A stretch of 64,000 bases of DNA. Origin: Devosia faecipullorum. Its GTDB lineage: Bacteria; Pseudomonadota; Alphaproteobacteria; Rhizobiales; Devosiaceae. The notes under the pieces are model-generated. The model was not told the origin of the DNA. It saw nothing but the letters and a program-made list of their open reading frames with translations, and ran no database searches. The DNA lies in contig NZ_JACDXV010000002.1 in the NCBI RefSeq assembly GCF_015158295.1, forward strand, positions 124,001-188,000, in the 5' to 3' direction. A program made the translations under genes and the position numbers. Of the stretch, positions 1 through 10,300 are shown one piece after another. The first letter of the stretch is position 1, and each line of letters starts with the position of its first letter.

Positions 1-2
1 TG

Positions 3-953
3 AATCTCGTCACCGACCAGATCATCAGCGATTGGCGTCCGTACTACCCCAAGCTCTGGGGCAATCAGGCGCTGCGGCTCAGCCATAACCTCGCCCATTC
101 GGACCTGTTCAGCGACGCAGCTTTGGCCGCTTTGATCGACCGCACGCCGCGCGAGGCCTATCACGTCAATTACTCGCAGAAAACCCCCGGCAATCCGCCC
201 AAGAGGCGCGAGGGCGAGATCAAGGATATTTCCGGCGCCGAAGTGCTGGACGTGGTGCGCAAGGGCAATATCTGGGTGAACCTGACCGCGCCGGCCAAGA
301 CCGATCCGGCCTATGGCGATCTGCTCGAGCGCCTTTATGCCGAGTTCGAGGAGCGGGTGCCGGGCTTCAGGAGCTATAAGCAGAACCTCACCATTCTCAT
401 CTCCTCACCCAATGTGTCGGTGAAATACCATTCCGACGTGCCGGGGCAGAGCCTGTGGCAGGTGCGCGGCACCAAAAAGGTCTATGTCTATCCCGCCCAG
501 GCCCCGTTCATTTCCCAGCCGGCGCTGGAAAAGCTGATCCTGGGGCAATTGCGCGAAACCGACATGCCGTTCGAGCCCTGGTTCGACGATTTCGCGCAGG
601 TCTATGATCTGGAAGCGGGGCAGATGCTGCATTGGCCGCTCAATGGACCGCATCGCGTGGTCAATCACGGCATGCTCAATGTCAGCTTCACCACCGAGCA
701 CTGGACCGACGAATTGCGCAAGCATTATGCGGTCAATTACGCCAATGGCGTCTTGCGCGGCAAAATGGGGATCAACAAGCTCAGCCAGCAGGTGACGGGC
801 CCCTCCTATCTGACCAAGCTCGGCCTTGCCGGGGCGGTGAAATTCTCCCCGCTCAATCCGCAGAAGAAAAAGGTCTACACGGTCGATTTCCGGGTCGATC
901 CAAATGCGCCCGAAGGCGTGCGCGATATCGACGCCCACGTCTTCGAGAAATAG
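3..953 (+). CDS. JmjC/cupin-like oxygenase domain protein, 5' partial
   Basis: The reading frame is open from the first complete codon at base 3, so the gene begins before the window. An internal TTG at 123 is not needed as a start. The protein carries a cupin-type HxD...H metal site: His and Asp in KYHSDVPG (His codon at 429) and a later His in NGPHRVVNH. Between them lies WQVRGTKKVYVYPA, a pattern typical of JmjC-like Fe(II)/2-oxoglutarate dioxygenases. The substrate cannot be told; bacterial members hydroxylate proteins or small molecules. Five bases separate it from a FemAB-like acyltransferase gene, so the two are probably co-transcribed. The fold assignment is fairly secure, the biochemical role is not. 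Confidence 0.7.
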   Translation, partial: NLVTDQIISDWRPYYPKLWGNQALRLSHNLAHSDLFSDAALAALIDRTPREAYHVNYSQKTPGNPPKRREGEIKDISGAEVLDVVRKGNIWVNLTAPAKTDPAYGDLLERLYAEFEERVPGFRSYKQNLTILISSPNVSVKYHSDVPGQSLWQVRGTKKVYVYPAQAPFISQPALEKLILGQLRETDMPFEPWFDDFAQVYDLEAGQMLHWPLNGPHRVVNHGMLNVSFTTEHWTDELRKHYAVNYANGVLRGKMGINKLSQQVTGPSYLTKLGLAGAVKFSPLNPQKKKVYTVDFRVDPNAPEGVRDIDAHVFEK

Positions 954-958
954 CGCCG

Positions 959-2146
959 ATGGGCGTCCTGGCCATGCCGGCGCCGAGAAGCGCTGCCCGG
1001 CCGGCAGCGCCGGCCATGGCGCTTGCGGCGCGGGTGGTGCGGGATCGGGCAGACCTCGAGGCCCTGGCCCAGGGCTGGCAGGCGCTGGAATGCAGGAGCG
1101 CCGACGCCACCCCGTTCCAGAGCCTGGGCTGGGTGCGGGCGATCTTTGATTTCGAGGCGGCGCGCAACAATAGCAGGTTCGATCCGGTGATCGCCGTGCT
1201 GGAGGATGAGCGGGGCCTGCTGGCGGTGTTGCCGCTGGAGCGCATCCGCACCCCGATGCGGCGGGTGCTGGCGCCGCTGGGCGATGGCTTCGGCCAATAT
1301 GCGGGCCTATTGCTCGATCCGGCAGTCGAGCCGGCGCCGGCAATGCAGCGCCTCCTGGCGGCAGCCATCGAGGCGGCGCCCTGCGATGGAGTGAGCCTGC
1401 TCAAGGTGCGCGACGGCTCGCCGCTGGCGCGGGGACTGCCGGATAAAAGGATCGAAACCGGAACCACGGCCGGGGCGCCTTATGTGGCGCTGGATGAATT
1501 TGCCGATTTCGGCAGCTATTTCGCCACCATTCGCACCAAGACGCGCAAGAATATGCGCAATGCCCGCAATAGGCTGGAACGCGATGGTCCGCTGGAGCAC
1601 CATGTCGTGCCGCCAGCGGATATGCGCGCCATGATCGAAAGCACCCTTGCCAGCCGCGCCTCGCGGCTGCGGGAGCAGGGGCTGACCTCCCGCGCTTTCC
1701 GCGACCGCCTGTTTCCCCAATTCTGCGCCGGCCTGGCCAGCCGCGACGATGTCGGGCTCATGGGATTTTCCCTCATGCACAATGGCCAGCCGATTGCCGA
1801 GCAATGGGGCTTCGTGCAGGACGGGCGCTATTATGCCTATGTGGCGGCGCGCGACTTTTCCAATTCCGAGGAAAGTCCGGGAAAGCTGCATCTGGCCGAA
1901 ATCCTGCGGGCCGGCGCCGAACAGGGCCTGTCGGGATGCGATCTGGGCGTGCCGGCCATGCCCTATAAATTGACCTTTGCCACCAGGGTCGTGACGGTGC
2001 GCGATATCGCCCTGCCGGTCACGCTCAAAGGCTGGCTCGTCGTCCAGACCTGGGACGCCGCCATGCGGCCGGCGCTCAAGGCCCTGATGCTGCGCCTGCC
2101 CGCCGGCCTGCGGGCGCGGATCATGGACTGGGCGGGAGCGTTTTGA
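959..2146 (+). CDS. FemAB/BioF2-like GNAT acyltransferase
   Basis: A 395-aa protein resembling the Acetyltransf_6 (BioF2-like, FemAB-type) family. Such proteins usually move acyl or aminoacyl groups onto cell-envelope or polysaccharide precursors. Visible family features are the N-terminal TPFQSLGWVRAIF segment, the basic stretch IRTKTRKNMRNARNRLER near residues 180-200, and a C-terminal GNAT-like half with YYAYVAARDFSN and PGKLHLAEILRAGAEQG. The frame is open back to 632, inside the preceding gene. I chose ATG 959 because it lies five bases after the upstream stop and gives a normal family length. Co-transcription with the JmjC-like gene suggests a joint modification pathway, but the substrate is unknown. 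Confidence 0.7.
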   Translation: MGVLAMPAPRSAARPAAPAMALAARVVRDRADLEALAQGWQALECRSADATPFQSLGWVRAIFDFEAARNNSRFDPVIAVLEDERGLLAVLPLERIRTPMRRVLAPLGDGFGQYAGLLLDPAVEPAPAMQRLLAAAIEAAPCDGVSLLKVRDGSPLARGLPDKRIETGTTAGAPYVALDEFADFGSYFATIRTKTRKNMRNARNRLERDGPLEHHVVPPADMRAMIESTLASRASRLREQGLTSRAFRDRLFPQFCAGLASRDDVGLMGFSLMHNGQPIAEQWGFVQDGRYYAYVAARDFSNSEESPGKLHLAEILRAGAEQGLSGCDLGVPAMPYKLTFATRVVTVRDIALPVTLKGWLVVQTWDAAMRPALKALMLRLPAGLRARIMDWAGAF

Positions 2147-2208
2147 GTTAATCTTTTCTTACAATCTGTTTCCGTATTGTCGCGAACGCTGACAGTATGG
2201 AGGGGAAC

Positions 2209-3639
2209 ATGCCAGCCAGCGCCGTTTCGCGCCTCGAGGACGCCGACGAGACTGTCCGCCTGTCCGCCATAGGTGACCGGGCCGGGCTGCTGGGCGTGGA
2301 AATCGCCGATGTGGCGGGCCTCGTCTCCGATCTTTCAGCCATCAGCCAGCAGCAGGGATTGCAAGCCGACGCCGCTCGCAGCGCCGCGAGCGAACTCAAT
2401 GCCACCACGGCGCAATTGAGCCGCACCATGGCGGTGACGCGCGAGGCGGCGGCCGAAGCCCGGCAGATTCTCGACCAGAGCGCGGCAACGCTGTCGGACG
2501 TGGTGACGCGCAGTTCGGGCACGATGGTGGCGCTTTCCGAGGGGGCCATGGCGTTCCAGACCTCGCTGGAAGGGGTGGCGGAAAATGTCGCCGGGGTGCA
2601 ACGCGCCAGCGCAGCCATCGCCCAGATCGCCAGGGAAACCAAATTGCTGGCCCTCAATGCCTCGGTGGAGGCGGCGCGGGCCGGGGAGGCCGGGCGCGGC
2701 TTTGCCATCATCGCCAATGCGGTCAAAAGCCTTGCCGACCAGATCCAGGGATTTTCCGGTCAGACCGTGGCCCATCTCAGCGATCTGGGGGAAGCGCTGG
2801 GACATTTGCAGCAACAGGCCAGGAGCAATGGCGAGGCCGCGCAGCAGGCGATAAAGGATTCGGAGGCCGCGGGAGAGGCCAGCGCCACGCTGGAGGAATT
2901 GGTGGATTCGGTGGGACGGCTGGTGGTCGATATTGACGACATGGCCCAGCCCGTCGAGCAATCCATCGAAGGCTTCGAGACCATGCAGGGCGAATTGGCG
3001 GCTCTGGCCGATGGGGTCAGCGCCTGCCGGACGCATCTGGAAAAGGCCGAACAGCGCACGCAGACCATTCTCGGCATTTCCGAGGATTTCATGCTGTTCT
3101 TGGTTCAGGCCGGGGTGGAGACGGCCGACGCGCCCTTCATCGATCTGGTGCGCGCCCGGGCCGACGATATTTCGGAATTGTTCAGCGCCGCCGTGGCGCG
3201 TGGCGACATTTCCATGGGAGAATTGTTCGACGAAGCCTATCGCGATATTGCCGGCAGCAATCCCAAACAGATGCTGACCCGTTATACCGCCTTTACCGAC
3301 AGGGTGCTGCCCGCATTGCAGGAGCCAGTGCTGGGTTTCGACCGGCGCATCGCCTTCTGCGCGGCGGTGGACCGCAATGGCTATCTGCCGACCCATAACC
3401 AGATCTATTCCCAGAAACAGGGCGCCGATCCGGTCTGGAACGCTGCCAATTGCCGCAATCGCCGCATCTTCAACGACCGCACCGGGCTGTCGGCCGGGCG
3501 GTCCACCAAACCCTTCCTGCTCCAGACCTATCGGCGCGACATGGGCGGGGGGCAATTCGCGCTGATGAAGGATTGTTCGGCCCCGATCATGGTCAATGGC
3601 CGCCATTGGGGCGGGCTGCGGCTGGCCTATAAGGTTTAG
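2209..3639 (+). CDS. Soluble methyl-accepting chemotaxis protein
   Basis: A 476-aa chemoreceptor with no membrane segment, so it is probably cytoplasmic. The signalling hairpin tip is clear ([20 protein letters not shown]) inside a long coiled-coil of about 250 residues; this part docks CheA and CheW. The last ~180 residues form a separate domain with [10 protein letters not shown], a conserved RRIFNDRTG element and [13 protein letters not shown], which resembles Cache-type sensor sequences placed after rather than before the signalling unit. ATG 2209 is preferred over in-frame ATG 2197 because GGAGGGG sits at 2199-2205 with ideal spacing. It stands alone, with no che genes in the window. The ligand is unknown. 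Confidence 0.88.
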   Translation: MPASAVSRLEDADETVRLSAIGDRAGLLGVEIADVAGLVSDLSAISQQQGLQADAARSAASELNATTAQLSRTMAVTREAAAEARQILDQSAATLSDVVTRSSGTMVALSEGAMAFQTSLEGVAENVAGVQRASAAIAQIARETKLLALNASVEAARAGEAGRGFAIIANAVKSLADQIQGFSGQTVAHLSDLGEALGHLQQQARSNGEAAQQAIKDSEAAGEASATLEELVDSVGRLVVDIDDMAQPVEQSIEGFETMQGELAALADGVSACRTHLEKAEQRTQTILGISEDFMLFLVQAGVETADAPFIDLVRARADDISELFSAAVARGDISMGELFDEAYRDIAGSNPKQMLTRYTAFTDRVLPALQEPVLGFDRRIAFCAAVDRNGYLPTHNQIYSQKQGADPVWNAANCRNRRIFNDRTGLSAGRSTKPFLLQTYRRDMGGGQFALMKDCSAPIMVNGRHWGGLRLAYKV

Positions 3640-3711
3640 GCGCGCCGCCCGACCCCCGCGTCTTTCCTGAGACACGGAAGCGATTTTGCCGCGCAATCGT
3701 GTCGGCTTTTC

Positions 3712-3740
3712 TTGACTCCTGCCCGGCTTTCCCATAGAGC
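3712..3740 (+). promoter_or_regulatory. Candidate promoter for ffh
   Basis: TTGACT at 3712 and TAGAGC at 3735 are separated by 17 bases, a plausible housekeeping sigma layout. The remaining ~170 bases up to ffh would be a GC-rich leader in which I see no RNA gene or small ORF. The -10 match is weak. Confidence 0.3.
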
Positions 3741-3911
3741 CAGCCCGTTCATCAGGCTTTTGCTCCTGACCAGCCGACCGGGGCCCCTGACGGGTTCCAC
3801 GATCCCGGAGGCCAACATCCGCCAGCGCGTCGCGCCCGCGGGTGGGTTTTGCATTTGCGCTTTTGACACTTATCTCTCCGGGGCAGACCCCCGCGAGCGA
3901 AAGGAAAGACG

Positions 3912-5495
3912 ATGTTCGAGAGCCTCTCAGACCGGCTTGGCAAGATTTTCGATGGCCTTCGCGGACGCGGCGCGCTCAACGCCGCCGATGTCGATGCGGC
4001 CATGCGCGAAATCCGCCGGGCGCTGATCGAGGCCGATGTCAGTCTCGAAGTGGTCCGCGCCTTTGTCGAACAGGTCCGCGAACGCGCCGTGGGCGCGGAG
4101 GTCACCCGTTCGGTGACGCCGGGCCAGCAAGTGGTCAAGATCGTCAATGACGAGCTTGTTGCCGTGCTGGGTTCCGATGCCGTCACTATCGATCTCAATG
4201 CACCCGCCCCCGTGACGCTGCTGATGGTGGGTCTGCAGGGCTCGGGCAAGACCACGACCACGGCCAAGATCGCCAAAAGGCTCAAGGACAGGCAGCGCAA
4301 GAAGGTGCTGCTGGCCTCGCTCGATACGCGCCGTCCGGCTGCCATGGAGCAATTGCGGGTGCTGGGCGAGCAGGTGGGGGTCGATACGCTGCCCATCGTC
4401 GCCAGTGAAAGTCCGGTCGAGATTGCCCGCCGCGCCGAGCGCGAAGGGCGTCTGGGCGGCTATGACGTGCTCATTCTCGATACGGCCGGCCGCACCCATA
4501 TCGATGACGAGTTGATGGAAGAAACCGTCAGCATCAAGGATATTGCCCGCCCGCACGAAATTCTGCTCGTGGTCGATGCGCTGACCGGCCAGGACGCTAT
4601 CAATGTGGCGCGCAGCTTCGACGGCAAGCTGGACATTACCGGCATCGTCATGACCCGCGTCGATGGCGACGGGCGCGGTGGCGCGGCGCTCTCCATGCGC
4701 GCGGCCACCGGCAAGCCGATCAAGCTGATCGGCGTCGGCGAAAAGATGGATGCGCTCGAGGATTTCCATCCCAGCCGCATCGCCGACCGTATTCTGGGCA
4801 TGGGCGACATCGTCTCGCTGGTCGAGAAGGCGGCGGAACATGTATCGGCCGAAGACGCGGCCAAAATGGCCAAGAAGCTCAAAAAGGGCTCGTTCGACTT
4901 CGAGGATCTGCGCAGCCAGCTGTTGCAGATGAAGAAGATGGGCGGCATGGGCGGGCTCATGGGCCTGTTGCCCGGCGCCGGGCAGCTCAAAAAGGCCATG
5001 GCCGGCGCCAATGTCGATGAAAAAGTCTTCGACCGGCAGATCGCCATCATCAATTCCATGACCAAAAAAGAGCGGGCCGAACCGGACCTGCTCAATGCCT
5101 CGCGCCGCAAGCGCATCGCGGCCGGCGCCGGCGTCGAAGTCAGCGAAATCAACAAGCTTGCCAAGCAGCACCGCCAGATGGCGGACATGATGAAAAAGGT
5201 CTCCAAGGGCGGCATGGGCGCCTTGGGCGGCATGTTCGGGGGCAAGATGGGGGGCATGCTCGGCGGCATGCCGGACCTTTCCAAGATGGACCCCAAGCAG
5301 CTCGAGCAGATGGCCCGCCAGGCCGGGATTGACCCCAGTCAATTGCAGGGCCTGCCCTCGGCAGAGCTTCCGGCGCAAAAGGCTTTGCCCAGCGACGTCA
5401 ATGCGCTGTTGAAATCCTCCGGCGGGCCGGTTCTCCCCGGCCTGGGCGGAGCCCCCCGGTTCCCCGGCCTTCCCGGCCTGGGCAAGAAGAAATAA
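3912..5495 (+). CDS. ffh: Signal recognition particle protein Ffh
   Basis: SRP54 GTPase that binds signal peptides on nascent membrane proteins and hands ribosomes to FtsY. The 527-aa product has the N domain (start MFESLSDRLGKIF), the NG-domain P-loop GLQGSGKTTTT near residues 108-117, DTAGRTH, and the TRVDGDGRGGAAL element. A methionine- and glycine-rich M domain follows (runs such as GGMGGLMGLLPG and GGMLGGMPDLSKM) with a proline-rich tail. Its length is slightly above the usual ~450-510 residues because of that tail. The start is supported by AAGGAAAG eight bases upstream. rpsP follows 35 bases later and is probably in the same transcript. Confidence 0.97.
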   Translation: MFESLSDRLGKIFDGLRGRGALNAADVDAAMREIRRALIEADVSLEVVRAFVEQVRERAVGAEVTRSVTPGQQVVKIVNDELVAVLGSDAVTIDLNAPAPVTLLMVGLQGSGKTTTTAKIAKRLKDRQRKKVLLASLDTRRPAAMEQLRVLGEQVGVDTLPIVASESPVEIARRAEREGRLGGYDVLILDTAGRTHIDDELMEETVSIKDIARPHEILLVVDALTGQDAINVARSFDGKLDITGIVMTRVDGDGRGGAALSMRAATGKPIKLIGVGEKMDALEDFHPSRIADRILGMGDIVSLVEKAAEHVSAEDAAKMAKKLKKGSFDFEDLRSQLLQMKKMGGMGGLMGLLPGAGQLKKAMAGANVDEKVFDRQIAIINSMTKKERAEPDLLNASRRKRIAAGAGVEVSEINKLAKQHRQMADMMKKVSKGGMGALGGMFGGKMGGMLGGMPDLSKMDPKQLEQMARQAGIDPSQLQGLPSAELPAQKALPSDVNALLKSSGGPVLPGLGGAPRFPGLPGLGKKK

Positions 5496-5530
5496 CCCAC
5501 TTAAACCGACTTAACGTACAGGACTGAAAA

Positions 5531-5893
5531 ATGGCTCTCAAGATCCGCCTTGCCCGCGCCGGCACCAAGAAGCGCCCCTTCTACCACATCGTCATCGCCG
5601 ATGCCCGTTCGCCGCGCGATGGCCGCTTCATCGAAAAGCTGGGCACCTTTAACCCGCTGCTGGCCAAGGACGCGGAAAACCGCGTCGTGCTCAACACCGA
5701 ACGTGCCCAGCACTGGGTCTCCGTCGGCGCCGTGCCGACCGATCGCGTGCTGCGTTTCCTCGACGCTGCCGGTCTGGTCAAGCGCGAAGCCCGCAACAAT
5801 CCGAACAAGGGCGAGCCGGGCGAAAAGGCCAAGGAACGCGCTGAAGAACGCGCCGCCAAGGAAGCCGCCGCCGCTGAAGGCGCCGCCGAATAA
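5531..5893 (+). CDS. rpsP: 30S ribosomal protein S16
   Basis: A 120-aa S16 protein, part of the 30S body. The N-terminus [20 protein letters not shown] and the [14 protein letters not shown] segment are diagnostic. After about residue 85 comes the Ala/Lys/Glu-rich extension common in alphaproteobacteria ([17 protein letters not shown]). The SD AGGA lies just upstream of the ATG. In many relatives rpsP continues into rimM, trmD and rplS; here a strong terminator follows at once and the next gene, leuB, is on the other strand, so those genes must lie elsewhere. Confidence 0.97.
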   Translation: MALKIRLARAGTKKRPFYHIVIADARSPRDGRFIEKLGTFNPLLAKDAENRVVLNTERAQHWVSVGAVPTDRVLRFLDAAGLVKREARNNPNKGEPGEKAKERAEERAAKEAAAAEGAAE

Positions 5894-5920
5894 TTTCGGG
5901 AGCGCTGGTCTCCGGAATTG

Positions 5921-5951
5921 AAAAGCCCCGGTCGTGAGACCGGGGCTTTTT
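5921..5951 (+). terminator. Rho-independent terminator after rpsP
   Basis: The perfect stem GCCCCGGTC / GACCGGGGC with loop GTGA is followed by TTTTT and preceded by AAAA. It ends the ffh-rpsP transcript and could work in both directions. Confidence 0.9.
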
Positions 5952-5995
5952 GTTGTCTGGATTATCGCTCGTCATCATTGCCGGGACGAGATGGA

Positions 5996-6016
5996 CCACC
6001 GGGACAGGCCCGGTGG
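5996..6016. repeat. Small GC palindrome (copy A of dispersed element)
   Basis: CCACCGGG-ACAGG-CCCGGTGG, within a longer stretch shared with 57641-57670 (GACCACCGGGACA and CCCGGTGG blocks). It sits between the converging ends of rpsP and leuB. It behaves like a REP-type intergenic palindrome; the function is unknown. Confidence 0.65.
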
Positions 6017-6040
6017 CGACGAAGACGGGACGCCTCTGGC

Positions 6041-7141
6041 TTATTGCTGCAGCTTGGCGAGGATGGCGGCGCCCATTTCCTCGGTGCCGACGGTCTTGCA
6101 ATTGGCCTGGGCGATGTCGCCGGTGCGCAGGCCGTCGCTGAGCACGGCGGAGATGGCGTCCTCGACGCGGCCCGCCAACTCGATCATGCCGAAGCTGTAG
6201 CGCAGGGCCATGGCGAAAGAGGCGATCATGGCGATGGGATTGGCAATGCCCTTGCCGGCAATGTCGGGAGCCGAGCCGTGGACGGGCTCGTAGAAGGCCT
6301 TGCGCTTGCCGGTGGCCGGATCGGGCGCGCCCAGCGAGGCGGAGGGCAGCATGCCGAGCGAGCCGGTCAGCATGGCGGCGACGTCGGAGAGAATGTCGCC
6401 GAAGAGATTGTCGGTGACCATGACGTCGAATTGCTTGGGCGTGCGCACCAGCTGCATGGCGGCATTGTCGGCCAGGATATGGTGAAGTTCCACATCGGAA
6501 TAATCCTTGGCGACGCCCTTGACCACTTCGTCCCAGAGCACGCCCGATTTCATGACGTTCTTCTTGTCTGCCGAATGGACCTTGCCGCCGCGGGTGCGGG
6601 CCAGGTCGAAGGCGACCCGGGCGATGCGGTCGATTTCGTAGGTTTCGTAGACCTGGGTATCGATGGCGCGCTTCTGCCCGTTGCCGAGATCAGTAATGGT
6701 CTTGGGTTCGCCGAAATAGACGCCGCCGGTCAATTCGCGCACGATGAGGATGTCGAGACCCTCGACCAGTTCGCGCTTGAGCGAGGAGGCTTCGGCCAGA
6801 GCGGGATAGCAGATGGCGGGGCGCAGATTGGCGAAGACGGCCAATTCCTTGCGGAGGCGCAGCAACGCGGCTTCCGGTCGGTGCTCATAGGGCACGTCAT
6901 CCCATTTGGGACCGCCCACGGCGCCGAAGATCACCGCATCGGCGGCCTTGGCCTTGGCAACGTCTTCGTCGGTGATGGCGACGCCATGGGCGTCATAGGC
7001 AGCGCCGCCGGCAAGGCCGCGATCGGTCGAAAAATCGGTGAGGCCCTCGGCATTGGTCCAGGCGATGATCTTTTCGACCTCGACCATGATCTCGGTGCCG
7101 ATGCCGTCGCCGGGCAGCAGGAAAAGGGAATGTTTGGCCAT
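6041..7141 (-). CDS. leuB: 3-isopropylmalate dehydrogenase
   Basis: Cytoplasmic NAD-dependent oxidative decarboxylase of leucine synthesis, acting after LeuC/LeuD. The 366-aa length is normal. Motifs include [12 protein letters not shown] at the N-terminus, [11 protein letters not shown], the [10 protein letters not shown] lysine region, [10 protein letters not shown], and [18 protein letters not shown]. The open frame runs upstream to 7240, but ATG 7141 ([11 protein letters not shown]) has GAGGAG eight bases before it and matches family N-termini. leuD lies 6.5 kb away on the same strand and leuC is not in the window, so the leucine genes are scattered. It ends close to the GC palindrome and the rpsP terminator. 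Confidence 0.96.
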   Translation of the reverse strand: MAKHSLFLLPGDGIGTEIMVEVEKIIAWTNAEGLTDFSTDRGLAGGAAYDAHGVAITDEDVAKAKAADAVIFGAVGGPKWDDVPYEHRPEAALLRLRKELAVFANLRPAICYPALAEASSLKRELVEGLDILIVRELTGGVYFGEPKTITDLGNGQKRAIDTQVYETYEIDRIARVAFDLARTRGGKVHSADKKNVMKSGVLWDEVVKGVAKDYSDVELHHILADNAAMQLVRTPKQFDVMVTDNLFGDILSDVAAMLTGSLGMLPSASLGAPDPATGKRKAFYEPVHGSAPDIAGKGIANPIAMIASFAMALRYSFGMIELAGRVEDAISAVLSDGLRTGDIAQANCKTVGTEEMGAAILAKLQQ

Positions 7142-7347
7142 GAAAAAGCTCCTCGCCGTACTGGTGGGTACACCTTGGCGCGCACATAGCGCTTTTTGCG
7201 TGCGGGGCGCAAGCCGCAGAGCGGCGCGGCGATAGTCCACAGCCAGGATTGTTTTTGCTTTTCCAGATTCAGCAAGTGTTTACCCGTGACGGGTTTGATC
7301 GCCCTTTTGAAAAATCAGCCGCCGCGCGAATGGCCAGGGGATAAAGA

Positions 7348-10300
7348 ATGACGAGACGACACGCCACGATTTCGGTGCTGGCCATGCTGGCGGTGTTGGG
7401 CCCCGCTTTCGCCGAGGAGGCCGGCAAGGGACCGGATATGGGCGAGGCATCGGCATGGGTGCGGTTTCCGGCCATCGCCCCGGATGGGGAAATGCTGAGC
7501 TTCACCTATCGCGGGCGGATCTTCATCGTCGACGCGGAGGGGGGGCTGGCCGTGCCGCTCACGGCCAATGGCACCTATTCGCATCGCGCCACCTGGTCGC
7601 CGGATTCGGAAATGCTGGCCTTTGCCTCCAATCTCAATGGCGACGACGATGTCTATGTCACCGATTTCTCCGGCACGCTGGAGCGCATGACCTGGTCCTC
7701 GGCCAATGAAGTGCCGACCAGCTTCACGCCGGACGGCAGCTCCATCCTCTATACCGCCCAGCGGCTGGGCGATGCCGAGCAGAGTGTGCAGGCGGCATTG
7801 TCGGGCAAGACCCAGCTCTATGCGGTCAATGCCGAGACGGCGCGTGAAACCCTGGTCCTGCCCAACCTGGCCGAGCAGGCCCAGTGGAACCGCGACCAGA
7901 CCAAGCTCGTCTATTCCTACAATCCTTCCGGCGATCCCGATAACCGCCAGCATCGCGTCTTGCCCAATGCGCGCCAGATCTGGATCTATGACAAGGTCAG
8001 CGGCCGGCATGAGGCGGTATTCGAGGCCGATGGCGCCGATCGCCACAATCCGGTGTGGAGCGCGGATGGCGCCACGCTCTATTATCTCTCGGAAGCTTCG
8101 GGCTGGCTCAATGTCTGGCAGCTCGATCTGGCCTCCGGCGTGGAAACCCAGCTCACCGCTTTCGAGGGCGACCCGGTGCGCGACCTGTCGGTCTCCGATA
8201 CGGGCACTATCGCCTTCGCCAATCGTGGGCGCATCTATGTCAAGGCTGCTGACGCCGCCGAAGCGACCCCTATCGAAGTGCTGACGCTCGAGCAGCGCGC
8301 CACGCGGCAAAGCAATTATGTCGGGGCGAGCATTCAGGATTTCGTCTCCTCGTCCGATGGCGAAGTGTTCGCCATGGTCTACAATGCCGATGTGTTCGTG
8401 CAGGATATTTCCGGCACGGTGCGCCAGGCGACCAGCACGCCGGGCCAGGAAAAGGACATCACCTTCTCCCCCGACGGCGCCATGCTCGCCTATGCGGCCA
8501 TTCGCGATCATCGCTGGGGTATCTATGGCATCATGCTGCGCAGCGATCCGGAAGATATGGCGCTGCAGCACCGCTTCACTGAAATCCCGCTCTATGTGCC
8601 GGAACAGGGCAATGCCTATCGTCCGGCATTTTCGCCCGATGGCAGCAAGCTCGCCTTTGTCGCGGATCGGCGCGAGGTGCAGGTGCTCGATCTCGAGACC
8701 GGCGCGGTTACCAGCCTGGTCGGCGAGGGCGATTACAATTCCGTCTACGCGGATGGCGACATGCAATTCGCTTGGTCGCCGAGTTCGCAGGATCTGCTGA
8801 TCCAATGGCGATCCATGGGTGGCACCGAATCGCGGCGTGTTGCCGTGGTTCCCGCCGATGGCAGCGCTCCCGCCCGGCCCATCGGCAATATTCCCAATCT
8901 CTTCGATGGCATCTGGAGCGCCGATGGCACCCAGGTCATCGGCTATACAACACTCTACTCAACGCAATCGGCGCAGCTTCATTCCCAAGGCGTGAGCATG
9001 TATCGCATCTTCCTCTCGGAAGAGGCGCGGCAGGATTTCCTTGAAGTCGTCAACGATGAAGGCACCGGTTTTGACGAGGATGAAGACGGCCTTGCCGTCG
9101 TCCGGCGCTATGAAATGCCGCATTTCCGCAATCTCAATCTCGAGGGCCGCCTGGGCGAAGGCGCGGCAAATGCATTGACGCTCGCTGCCCTGCCGGACCA
9201 GCAGAGCCTGCTCGAGGTCGTGCCGGTCGATCGCGACACGCTCGCCCTGCAGGTGACCAGTCTCGTCGATGGCAGCGCCGAGATTGCCGGCGAATTTGCC
9301 GCCCCGGGCTGGAACGCGTTCTACTATGTCGCCGAGCTGGGCGTGGTCGACGTCAAGATCGATGGCGCCATTCTGCGCGTCCCGGTCAGTGCCCCCGATC
9401 AGGCGAGCGTCATTGATTCGCGGGTCTTTTTCACCCGCGATGCCGATGCCGCACGCCTCGCCGCCTTCGAGCAGGCCTGGGCAGATGCCAATTATCGCTA
9501 TTACGACAGCGCGCTCGAGGGCCGCGATTGGGATGCGATCGGGGCCAAATACCGGGCCTATCTCGGCTCCATCGCCAGCGACCGCGAACTGGAAGAGCTG
9601 ATCTCGGCCATGTATGGCGAATTGTCGGCATCTCACATGTTCACCGGTTATCGCGGCGCAGAATCGGCCCGCTCCGACCTGGGCAACAGCAATGACGCGC
9701 TGGGCATCTATCTCGACTATGGCTATGAGGGCGCCGGCCGACGCATCGCCGCCATCCTGCCCGGCGGACCGCTGGATCGACGCGCCTTCGATATCGAGCC
9801 GGGTGACATCATCAGCTCGATCAACGGTACGGACGTGCCCGAAGCGGGGGGCATCGACCGGCTGCTCAGCCTCAATGTCGGCCGACCGGCTTTGGTCGGG
9901 GTGACCGACAGCGAAACGGGCGAGGAGCGGTTCTATACGGTCAAGCCCATCGACCAGCATGACGAGGCCGACCTGGCCAAGGCGAGGCTGATCAATGCAA
10001 GGCGGGAAATGGTGGCGCGGCTCTCCAATAGCTGCATCGCCTATCAATATGTGCCCAACATGGACAATGACGCCTATCTCGATCTGCTGGGCACGCTCAG
10101 CGCCCAGCGTGGTATCGCAAGGGCGGCGCTGGTCGATGTGCGCTCCAATGGCGGGGGCAATCTCACGCGCGAGCTGATCACGCTGTTGACCGGGGAGGCC
10201 TATTCAACCAATGGCTGGGCGCAGGGACCGCTTGACGTCGAGCCGAACAATCGTTGGGTCTGGCCGAGCGCCGTGGTGGTGGACAGTTTCGGTTATTCGG

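Noticed and set aside
3741-3911. Possible 4.5S RNA or other small RNA before ffh
   Set aside because: No SRP RNA apical loop pattern (GGAA/GNRA with the conserved bulge) could be found in this leader.
5918-7189. 423-codon open frame on the plus strand
   Set aside because: Opposite strand of leuB; starts within the rpsP terminator region.
7315-8805. 496-codon open frame on the minus strand
   Set aside because: Antisense to the tricorn protease gene, no SD and no family pattern.
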